6,492 nucleotides of DNA from the NCBI RefSeq assembly GCF_014904065.1, contig NZ_JACXJG010000034.1, forward strand, positions 379 through 6,870, written 5' to 3'. Below the pieces are notes generated by a model. The model had not been told where the DNA came from, did no database searches, and saw nothing but the letters and a program-made list of their open reading frames with translations. A program made the position numbers and the translations under genes. Source of the stretch: Gulosibacter sediminis (GTDB lineage: Bacteria > Actinomycetota > Actinomycetes > Actinomycetales > Microbacteriaceae). Shown here one piece after another: positions 1-5,941 of this stretch. Position 1 is the stretch's first letter. Each line of letters opens with the position of its first letter.

Positions 1-244
1 AACCACGCTCACATCAATCGGTGCAAGGGCGGAGCGGCGACGGTGAATGCTTGGGTCAACACGCTGACAAGAAGGTGCCTCTCCTACGTGGTCCCTATTG
101 CCGGTTCCTCGCTGTCGGAGACCTTGATGTCGAGGTCATCTGCAGTCCGTGCTTAGGTTGAAACAAGCCCGGTGCGTTTGGGCACTCCGTGCTGGGCCCG
201 GTTGTGAGGCCGGCCTTCTCCCCACCTGATGACAATCCGCCGCC

Positions 245-258
245 TGCGATGCATCGCA
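245..258. repeat. Perfect 14-bp palindrome TGCGATGCATCGCA, possible operator
   Basis: The sequence TGCGATGCATCGCA is identical to its own reverse complement over all 14 bases. It lies 161 nt upstream of the likely start of the ATPase gene, in non-coding DNA. A palindrome of this size is typical of a binding site for a dimeric regulator. No regulator gene is present in the window, so an operator function is inference only. Confidence 0.4.
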
Positions 259-324
259 CGTCGTGTCAACGTAGGTGGGACGGATCGAATATGCTGACGT
301 TACGAGCGGGAACTTCGTTGAAAT

Positions 325-345
325 TCTGCGCATTGCTATCGCAGA
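325..345. repeat. Inverted repeat TCTGCG-N9-CGCAGA upstream of the ATPase gene
   Basis: The 6-bp arms TCTGCG (325-330) and CGCAGA (340-345) are perfect inverted copies separated by 9 nt. The arms share the TGCG/CGCA core of the palindrome at 245-258, with a wider spacer. The site overlaps the zone where a promoter for the gene at 420 would be expected. It could be a second operator half-site pair or an RNA hairpin; the short arms make chance a real possibility. Confidence 0.3.
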
Positions 346-401
346 TTGATCGGTAATTCTCGCGGTGATTGCTGACGAATTACCTGCGTTGGCACTACGT
401 T

Positions 402-410
402 GAGAGGGGA
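402..410 (+). promoter_or_regulatory. Ribosome binding site that decides the ATPase start
   Basis: The purine run GAGAGGGGA ends 9 nt before the ATG at 420, a normal Shine-Dalgarno spacing. It lies inside the reading frame extended from a TTG at 369 and is too close (3 nt) to the GTG at 414. It therefore favours ATG 420 as the true start. Confidence 0.6.
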
Positions 411-419
411 ACGGTGCAT

Positions 420-2027
420 ATGCCTGATGGACTCGGGTACGGTCGAGGCGACTCAGTCCCTCACACTGTGCGACAGCAAGACTTGGAGCGCTACAAAGAG
501 CGTTTCCGTCGAGAGACGCAGTACGGTGCCGAGCTTCTGAGCTATCTCGAACAGTCGAACTGCGGAACCTGGCGATGTGAGCAAGATGAAGCCGATCCGC
601 GGCGTTGGTGGATTAATGTAACGTTACAAGAAACCGTTGCGGATATGTTTGATGCTCACTTAGAAATACAGTTGGTATATGCCGAGTACCAAACGGTAGA
701 GCCCCGGCTTCTAGAACTTATCCAACGTAGGATCTCGACCAACGCTCGCGTTGATCATGGGTTATTCATGATTGCGAGTCTCGACCCCGATGTTGATCGT
801 CTTCTTCGGCGTCGCCGAGGTGAATTTGCCGCAATTGATTTGCATCTCGGTGACCTGGGCAAGAACTCTCCGGATATCCGTCAGCGGATGTCGACAGTCC
901 TTTCTTCGGTTGACCACTACGATATGTCAACTCCTGTGCACAACCCGGCTGGGTTCTTTGGTCGCATCGCTGAATTTGAGCAGATTGTCTCCGACATCAA
1001 GCGGGGTCAATCAATCGGGGTGTTCGGGCTTCGAAAAACTGGGAAGACGTCGCTGTTGAATTTTGTGCATCGCAGCCGGATGGAGGCGCGCAGGCCGGTT
1101 GCATTGATTGATGTTAGTGGTCTTTCGAATGCAGATCAGTTTCGACTAACGCTTCTTGAAAAATCCTGGAAGGCGGTAAAAGACCTGGGCGTATCCACCA
1201 AAGATATGCCTCGACTGCGAACCCTGAGCCGTGAAGGGGAATTGAAAGTCAATATAGAACTGATGCGGTTGCAGTGGCTTTCCGATCTTGAGCTACTATC
1301 CCGTCATGCAAACGGCCGACTTGAGATTTTTATTGATGAAATCGACCAGTTGCATCCCGATAGGTCGCACTTGGGCGACGAAGCGCATGAAATGTTGGTC
1401 ACTCTTACACAGTTGCGTGGATTGATTCAGAGTCCCGATCCGAATGTTGGTCTTGTGCTCATTTGTGCAGGTGTCGACCCCGCGATTTTCGAACGGCCTC
1501 TATTAGGGGGAGGGCAAGATAATCTGCTCTATAAACTTGTCCGTCTCTTGTATCTGGCGCCACTGTCGAGAGACGAGATGGCGGAAATGGTTCGAGATCT
1601 TGGGCGTCGGATGGGAGTTCGTGTGCGTCAACATGACGTCATTGACTTCCTGTTTGAAGAGTACGGTGGGCATGCGCTATTAACCCGCAAAGCTTGTTCT
1701 CTTGCGGTGAAGCGGCGTCGCGGCGGCGAAATTCCATGGCATATGTCACTTGAAGATGTACGAGCCAGCTCACTGGATGAATCCGATGGCTCACCATTTC
1801 GTCAAGCTTCGGAAATTCTTGAATCTTTCGCAGAATGGTTTCCGGGCGAGGCGGAGCTATTGCGTGAACTTTGGTCAGCTGACCCAGAGGACCGAGAACT
1901 TGCCGCCAGTATTATCGCTGAGAACCCGCGGCAACTGACGCATGCGGAGCCGTATGGTCTCGTGAACTCCGGAACAACTGAACCACGAATTCGTGCGATC
2001 GGGAGGGCTGTCGGTGCCGGCTATTAG
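420..2027 (+). CDS. STAND/AAA-type P-loop ATPase, first gene of a two-gene module
   Basis: This 535-aa protein is a predicted cytoplasmic P-loop NTPase. Residues 1 to about 175 form an alpha/beta-looking domain I cannot assign. The ATPase part begins at FFGR (179-182), the usual lead-in of STAND and ATPase_2/AAA_16 proteins. Walker A is GLRKTGKT (203-210, Lys209) and Walker B is LEIFIDEID (301-309, Asp306-Glu307). A GGHALL motif (416-421) resembles the GHP-type motif that follows the ATPase core in STAND proteins. The last 90 or so residues look helical and may be a winged helix. No signal peptide or membrane segment is evident. The start at ATG 420 is chosen for its Shine-Dalgarno; an in-frame TTG at 369 would add 17 residues. 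The 3' end overlaps the next gene by 14 nt, so the two products are probably made together. STAND ATPases often act as sensors in defence, but the ligand and role here are unknown. Base composition is visibly lower in GC than in hsdM. Confidence 0.85.
   Translation: MPDGLGYGRGDSVPHTVRQQDLERYKERFRRETQYGAELLSYLEQSNCGTWRCEQDEADPRRWWINVTLQETVADMFDAHLEIQLVYAEYQTVEPRLLELIQRRISTNARVDHGLFMIASLDPDVDRLLRRRRGEFAAIDLHLGDLGKNSPDIRQRMSTVLSSVDHYDMSTPVHNPAGFFGRIAEFEQIVSDIKRGQSIGVFGLRKTGKTSLLNFVHRSRMEARRPVALIDVSGLSNADQFRLTLLEKSWKAVKDLGVSTKDMPRLRTLSREGELKVNIELMRLQWLSDLELLSRHANGRLEIFIDEIDQLHPDRSHLGDEAHEMLVTLTQLRGLIQSPDPNVGLVLICAGVDPAIFERPLLGGGQDNLLYKLVRLLYLAPLSRDEMAEMVRDLGRRMGVRVRQHDVIDFLFEEYGGHALLTRKACSLAVKRRRGGEIPWHMSLEDVRASSLDESDGSPFRQASEILESFAEWFPGEAELLRELWSADPEDRELAASIIAENPRQLTHAEPYGLVNSGTTEPRIRAIGRAVGAGY
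2001..2007 (+). promoter_or_regulatory. Ribosome binding site for gene B inside the end of gene A
   Basis: GGGAGGG lies 6 nt before the GTG at 2014, an ideal spacing. It lies downstream of an alternative in-frame GTG at 1993 and cannot serve that codon. It therefore supports GTG 2014 as the start of gene B. Because the site lies within the ATPase reading frame, translation of the two genes is probably coupled. Confidence 0.65.
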
Positions 2028-3276
2028 GTGGCTCCCGAGCGAGGAAACTTGGATACAAGGTATTTCCGAGCGCGTGCTCGACGGTGAGGTAGTACTTGTT
2101 CGCTCCCTCCCACGCTGGGGGCTCACATCCGTGTGCTCCGCAGTTTCTGGTCATCTTGGTCCATCGGCCGTGACAGTGGATGGTCGGTTAGAGGGTGAAC
2201 GTGGTCAGGAACAACTGCGTGATCGTATCGACACGGATGTCTCGACTGCTATTGAAGAAGAGAGATGCGCTCAGGTCGTTTTTGATAACTATGGTCATGC
2301 CATAAGACGATCTCAGGGTGGAAAACTCCACTCGATGCTTTACCGTCTACTTGTGGATTCTTTGCCTGCGCGGGATACGGGGGCACTCTTGGTTGCACGC
2401 TTCAGTGACACCCTGGATCCTGGCTTCTCGGGCAGCCCGCTCTTGAGTAGGGCGCATGTAGAAACCCTCCCGGCCTTGACCGAGGAGGATGCACAGGAGC
2501 TGCAACCGGGTACAGATCTCACTGAACTCAAAGAACTTGTTGGCGAATCTACATGGCTTGCACGGCGATTTCTTGGGGCGGATGCGCGCCAAGGTCGGCT
2601 TCGCGCTATCGAACACCTCAATAATGACTCTCGCAGGATAGCGGCGACGTTGCCGTCGAGTGCAGCCGAAGTCTTGTTAGGAACACGGCGACTGGCGGAC
2701 TGTGACCCAAACAGCCTTGAAGCGTTGCGATGCTTGGGTACCCTTGGTCATGATGGTGAATTTAAGCTCTCCAGACTTGTTGAAGACTCACAACTATTAA
2801 GCAAAGTCCGCTCGGAGAGCCCTGGGTGGCCGAGCACGCGCGAAAGCTCGATCCGTCGGTTTGCCGAATTGTTGAGCGATAGCGATCGGGCGATGTGGGT
2901 GGATCGATACTTGTTCGCCAACGCCGACGAGGTGGGGTCATTTCTCAAAGATTTGAGGCAAGTGTCGAAAACGGCACTTCGCCTTCTAGTGAGTGATGAC
3001 CCGTGCCGTGAGGGATTTGCTCAGGAGATTTCAGATGCAGTTCAAGGGTTGCCTGACGTCGAAGTTCGTTTCATGTCCCGATCCGACCGGCGACGTCTGC
3101 ACGATAGGCACTTAGTTTTTCCTACGACCAAGTCGGGTGTGGTGATCCCAACCGCGGGCGTGATTCTCGGAATCGATGATCCCGGCTCGGCTGTTTCTGT
3201 TCCCATGCCGTCCCTTGCGGTGAACTACACGGAGTTTTGGGCTCGGGGTGACCGGGTCTTTCCGAACGATCTTTGA
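2014..3276 (+). CDS. Degenerate P-loop protein with PLD-like (MIT_C-like) C-terminal domain
   Basis: This 420-aa protein is not one I recognise by name. Its N-terminal part follows a P-loop ATPase outline with key residues lost. The strand EVVLVR (25-30) leads into SLPRWGLT (31-38), where a Walker A would read GxxxxGKT, so the lysine is Leu37. The strand VVFDN (88-92) sits at the Walker B position with Asn in place of Glu. It is therefore probably a pseudo-ATPase that may pair with the active ATPase encoded just upstream. A helical middle region follows. From about residue 300 an alpha/beta domain contains LHDRHLVF (His363-Asp364-Arg365) and then GVILGID, ending at Asp388. That arrangement resembles the LHDR...GRGLD pattern of the phospholipase D-like MIT_C domain; this is by eye and unproven. 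The start GTG 2014 is set by the GGGAGGG site; an in-frame GTG at 1993 would add 7 residues. The 14-nt overlap with gene A suggests a joint complex. A nuclease or lipid-binding effector role is possible but speculative. Confidence 0.8.
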   Translation: MPAIRWLPSEETWIQGISERVLDGEVVLVRSLPRWGLTSVCSAVSGHLGPSAVTVDGRLEGERGQEQLRDRIDTDVSTAIEEERCAQVVFDNYGHAIRRSQGGKLHSMLYRLLVDSLPARDTGALLVARFSDTLDPGFSGSPLLSRAHVETLPALTEEDAQELQPGTDLTELKELVGESTWLARRFLGADARQGRLRAIEHLNNDSRRIAATLPSSAAEVLLGTRRLADCDPNSLEALRCLGTLGHDGEFKLSRLVEDSQLLSKVRSESPGWPSTRESSIRRFAELLSDSDRAMWVDRYLFANADEVGSFLKDLRQVSKTALRLLVSDDPCREGFAQEISDAVQGLPDVEVRFMSRSDRRRLHDRHLVFPTTKSGVVIPTAGVILGIDDPGSAVSVPMPSLAVNYTEFWARGDRVFPNDL

Positions 3277-3413
3277 TGACCAGGGGAGCAACGGATCACA
3301 CGCCACGTCGCGTATTCCTCGTGGCGCGGAGAGCTGAGCCTGCTATCGGTCGGCCACAGCTCTGTGAAGTCGCTTCCCGCGACAGCAACGCAAAAACTGA
3401 GCATGGCGTGTAG
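3276..3413 (+). CDS. Possible 45-aa ORF overlapping the gene B stop (uncertain)
   Basis: An ATG at 3276 overlaps the TGA of gene B as TGATG and opens a frame of 45 codons to a TAG at 3411-3413. The product begins MTRGATDHTPRRVF, is rich in Arg and Ala, and resembles nothing I know. There is no Shine-Dalgarno, so translation could come only by reinitiation after gene B. Its stop codon overlaps the AGGAG site of the next mini-ORF. A 45-codon open frame in GC-rich DNA arises by chance fairly often, so this is a candidate only. It might also be a vestigial tail or simply structured leader RNA. Confidence 0.22.
   Translation: MTRGATDHTPRRVFLVARRAEPAIGRPQLCEVASRDSNAKTEHGV
3301..3326. repeat. Inverted repeat CGCCACG-N12-CGTGGCG, possible terminator or leader hairpin
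   Basis: Perfect 7-bp GC-rich arms at 3301-3307 and 3320-3326 are separated by 12 nt, starting 24 nt after the gene B stop. The position suits a terminator for the A-B transcript, but no T-run follows, so a factor-independent terminator is not well supported. It may instead be part of a structured leader upstream of hsdM. Confidence 0.35.
3330..3363. repeat. Inverted repeat AGAGCTG-N20-CAGCTCT in the hsdM leader
   Basis: Perfect 7-bp arms at 3330-3336 and 3357-3363 enclose 20 nt. It follows the inverted repeat at 3301-3326 by only 3 nt. A further 5-bp stem (GTCGC 3369-3373 with GCGAC 3379-3383, 5-nt loop) comes right after it. Three consecutive stems in about 85 nt suggest structured RNA or clustered protein sites. 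A regulatory role for hsdM is an inference. Confidence 0.35.
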
Positions 3414-3416
3414 GAG
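3412..3416 (+). promoter_or_regulatory. Shine-Dalgarno AGGAG for the leader mini-ORF upstream of hsdM
   Basis: AGGAG ends 9 nt before an ATG at 3426. It is the best ribosome binding site between gene B and hsdM. It is far from the hsdM ATG at 3488, so ribosomes recruited here would first translate the 19-codon ORF and then reach hsdM. Confidence 0.5.
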
Positions 3417-3425
3417 AATGATCCA

Positions 3426-3485
3426 ATGAAGTATGTAGGTTGCGTTCGTCTCGAGCCGTCAATTTTGCTGCGGACGATGGTGTGA
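3426..3485 (+). CDS. Putative 19-aa leader peptide coupled to hsdM
   Basis: An ATG at 3426 with a well-placed AGGAG opens a 19-codon frame, MKYVGCVRLEPSILLRTMV, ending in TGA at 3483-3485. Only 2 nt separate that stop from the hsdM ATG at 3488. The hsdM start has no strong Shine-Dalgarno of its own (only GGA 13 nt upstream). The simplest reading is that ribosomes translate the short ORF and reinitiate on hsdM, which would make methyltransferase output depend on leader translation. The peptide has no repeated codon that would mark a classical amino-acid attenuator; it holds one Cys and several Leu/Val codons. Whether it is expressed is not known from sequence alone. Confidence 0.35.
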   Translation: MKYVGCVRLEPSILLRTMV

Positions 3486-3487
3486 CG

Positions 3488-5941
3488 ATGGCCCTCAAGA
3501 AGTCAGATCTGTATAGCTCGCTCTGGGCCGGAGCGGACGAGCTCCGTGGTGGGATGGACGCCAGTCAATACAAGGACTACGTGTTGACGCTGCTGTTCGT
3601 GAAGTATGTCTCCGACAAGGCCAAGGCCGATCCGTACGCAGATATCGAGGTGCCGGAAGGTGGATCCTTCGATGACCTGGTCGAGCTGAAGGGACAGCCA
3701 GACATTGGCGAGCGGGTCAACGTCGCCATCCGCAGGCTGGCCGACGCCAACGACTTGCAGGGCGTCATCAACAACGCTGACTTCGATGACCCGGACAAGC
3801 TCGGCAAGGGCAAGGAGCTGGTTGACCGCCTCACCAAGCTGATCGGAATCTTCCAGGACCTCGACTTTACGGGTTCGCGCGCCGAAGGTGACGACCTGCT
3901 GGGCGATGCCTACGAGTACCTGATGCGGCACTTCGCCAGCGAGTCGGGTAAGAGCAAGGGCCAGTTTTATACGCCCGCCGAGGTCTCGCGCGTCATGGCT
4001 GCCCTCATTGGTGTCAAGTCGGACACGCCGAAATCGGCCACCGTCTATGACCCGACCTGTGGCTCTGGTTCCCTGCTCCTCAAGGTCGCCGATGCATCCC
4101 CTCACGGTCTGACCATCTATGGCCAGGAGAAGGACAACGCGACACGGGCGCTGGCCGTGATGAACATGGTGCTACACGGCAACGCAACAGCGGACATCCG
4201 CCAGGGTGACACAATCACGAGCCCGCAGTTCCTCCGCGGCAACGAGCTGCAGACGTTCGACTACTTGGTCGCGAACCCACCGTTCAGCGTCAAGTCGTGG
4301 AACAACGGCCTCGAGAACGAGTACGGGCGCTTCGACGGCTACGGACGTCCTCCAGAGAAGAACGGCGACTACGCCTTTCTGCTCCACATGATCAAGAGTT
4401 TGAAGAGCATTGGTAAGGGTGCAGTGATCCTGCCGCACGGTGTGCTTTTCCGAGGCAACGCCGAAGCAACGATCCGCAAGGAGTTGATCAAGCGAGGGTA
4501 TATCAAGGGAATCATCGGGCTTCCGGCGAACCTCTTCTATGGCACCGGCATTCCGGCCTGCATCATCGTGCTCGATAAGGAGAACGCGGTCGGGCGCACT
4601 GGCATCTTTATGGTCGACGCCAGCAAGGGATTCACGAAGGACGGCAACAAGAACCGCCTACGCCCGCGCGACATGCACCAGATCATCGACACGTTTACGA
4701 AGCAGCTAGACGTGCCTCGGTACTCGCGCATGGTGCCGCTGAGTGAGATCGCAGATCCGAAGAACGACTACAACCTCAACATCCCCCGCTTCATCGACAG
4801 CTCGCAGCCCGAAGACATCCAGGATCTGCATGCCCATCTCAAGGGCGGGATCCCGAATCGTGACCTCGACGCCCTGCAGCCGTATTGGGATGCGTTCCCT
4901 GCCCTCCGCTCGACGCTCTTCAAGCCGCTTCGCGAGGGGTATAGCGAGCTGAGGGTCGACAAAGCAGATATTCAGGCTACTATCACTGACTCGGATGAGT
5001 ATGCGGCCTTCGTCAGCAACACAAACGCAATCGTCGGTCGCTGGTGGAACAGCCACGGGGCGCTCCTGCAGAAAATTACGCGCACCACTCGCCCTGCTGA
5101 CCTGATCGCTGAACTGGGCGACAGCCTGCTCGAAGCCTTCCGGGAGCAGCCGCTCATTGATGAGTATGGCGTGTACGAGCAGCTGATGAGCTATTGGCAC
5201 GATGTCTTGCACGACGACGTCGCTCTGATCATGGGCGAAGGCTGGGACGGCGCCGCCAAACCGCGCGCTGCTCGCATTCTCGGATACGATAAGAACAAGA
5301 AGCCGAAGCACGAGGTCGCGCACATGACCTTCGGCACCCGTGCCAATGCGAAGCGCTGGGTGATGGACCTGATCCCGCCTGAGCTGATCGTCGCGCGCTA
5401 TCTTGCCGACGTGCAGACCCCGCTCGATGCACTGGATGCTGAGGTCGAAGCGGCCGGTCAGGCTATCGAGGAGTACGTCGAAGAGTACGCCGTCGAAGAA
5501 GGACTGCTGTTCGACGCAACCGACGATGACGGCAAGGTCACCAACAAGACCGCCACCGACCGACTCAAGGCGGCCAAGGCGGAGGGCGCCGACAGCGACG
5601 AGATCCAAGCCCTAGCCCAAGTTGTCGGACTGTTTAAGGCAGAGACCGCCGCAAAAAAGGTCGCGAAGGACGCCCGAGTCGAACTCGACCAGCAGACACT
5701 CAAGCAGTACGCCCAGCTGACTACTGCCGATATTCAGAAACTAGTCATCGATGAGAAATGGGGCGGCCGTGTGATCGCTGGGGTACAGGCGGAGCGTGCG
5801 GCGCTGATTCAGACGCTCGTGCAGCGGCTGAACGTGCTTGGCTCCCGCTACGAACAAACGGTGGGTGACCTTGATGGTGAAGTCGAGGCTCTGACCGCGA
5901 AGGTCGCTGCCCACCTGGCGGCGATGGGGGTAGCCGACTGA
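3488..5941 (+). CDS. hsdM: Type I restriction-modification system, N6-adenine methyltransferase subunit (HsdM), long form
   Basis: HsdM transfers a methyl group from S-adenosylmethionine to N6 of adenine in the target set by HsdS; the M-S complex acts on chromosomal DNA in the cytoplasm. The 817-aa product starts with the helical HsdM N-terminal domain (from about residue 5, SDLYSSLW, to about 130). The catalytic domain follows, with GQFYTP (158-163), motif I DPTCGSG (188-194, SAM binding) and motif IV NPPF (263-266, catalytic). The core ends near residue 435. A further 380 or so residues form an extension not found in classical HsdM of about 500-530 aa; residues 640-817 are rich in Glu, Lys and Ala heptad-like helices. 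Related long HsdM proteins with this kind of C-terminus are known. The ATG at 3488 begins MALKKSDLY, typical of the family; an in-frame TTG at 3440 would add 16 unlikely residues. The stop overlaps the hsdS start (TGATG), so M and S are translationally coupled. Local GC is near 60%. Confidence 0.95.
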   Translation: MALKKSDLYSSLWAGADELRGGMDASQYKDYVLTLLFVKYVSDKAKADPYADIEVPEGGSFDDLVELKGQPDIGERVNVAIRRLADANDLQGVINNADFDDPDKLGKGKELVDRLTKLIGIFQDLDFTGSRAEGDDLLGDAYEYLMRHFASESGKSKGQFYTPAEVSRVMAALIGVKSDTPKSATVYDPTCGSGSLLLKVADASPHGLTIYGQEKDNATRALAVMNMVLHGNATADIRQGDTITSPQFLRGNELQTFDYLVANPPFSVKSWNNGLENEYGRFDGYGRPPEKNGDYAFLLHMIKSLKSIGKGAVILPHGVLFRGNAEATIRKELIKRGYIKGIIGLPANLFYGTGIPACIIVLDKENAVGRTGIFMVDASKGFTKDGNKNRLRPRDMHQIIDTFTKQLDVPRYSRMVPLSEIADPKNDYNLNIPRFIDSSQPEDIQDLHAHLKGGIPNRDLDALQPYWDAFPALRSTLFKPLREGYSELRVDKADIQATITDSDEYAAFVSNTNAIVGRWWNSHGALLQKITRTTRPADLIAELGDSLLEAFREQPLIDEYGVYEQLMSYWHDVLHDDVALIMGEGWDGAAKPRAARILGYDKNKKPKHEVAHMTFGTRANAKRWVMDLIPPELIVARYLADVQTPLDALDAEVEAAGQAIEEYVEEYAVEEGLLFDATDDDGKVTNKTATDRLKAAKAEGADSDEIQALAQVVGLFKAETAAKKVAKDARVELDQQTLKQYAQLTTADIQKLVIDEKWGGRVIAGVQAERAALIQTLVQRLNVLGSRYEQTVGDLDGEVEALTAKVAAHLAAMGVAD

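Larger units (their letters stand above)
1..419. other. Upstream non-coding region without a supportable gene
   Basis: I see no convincing gene here. Plus-strand frames 1 and 3 are open from the left edge to stops at 154-156 (TAG) and 159-161 (TGA), so the tail of an upstream gene could end there. Neither short translation is recognisable and there is no way to choose between them. The stretch from about 160 to 419 probably holds the promoter and control region of the gene starting at 420, because it carries two inverted repeats with related ends (listed separately). Possible promoter-like hexamers occur, for example TATGCT at 290-295 and TTGAAA at 318-323, but neither has a well-spaced partner, so I do not call a promoter. 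Confidence 0.6.

Noticed and set aside
1..161. Open plus-strand frames from the left edge (stops at 154-156 and 159-161)
   Set aside because: Two different frames are open over the same short stretch, and neither translation is recognisable, so no truncated gene can be named.
167..197. Ten-pair stem GCCCGGTGCG / CGTGCTGGGC with an 11-nt loop
   Set aside because: Three of the ten pairs are G-T wobbles and no T-run follows. I could not separate it from chance, so no terminator is called.
369..419. TTG at 369 or GTG at 414 as the start of the ATPase
   Set aside because: GAGAGGGGA at 402-410 is correctly spaced only for ATG 420. The added 17 residues show no family resemblance.
617..628. Perfect 12-bp palindrome TGTAACGTTACA
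   Set aside because: It sits inside the ATPase coding sequence, 200 nt past the start, and encodes ordinary residues. I judge it incidental.
3440..3487. TTG at 3440 as the hsdM start
   Set aside because: HsdM proteins of this type begin close to the KKSDLYSSLW segment, matching ATG 3488. The only good Shine-Dalgarno nearby is 23 nt before the TTG and fits the leader ORF at 3426.
3503..4105. 200-codon open frame on the minus strand
   Set aside because: It is antisense to the conserved N-terminal and motif I region of hsdM and has no recognisable domain.
4706..5608. 300-codon open frame on the minus strand
   Set aside because: It lies wholly within hsdM, antisense to it, and its product resembles no family. 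Long antisense frames are common opposite GC-rich genes with biased third positions.
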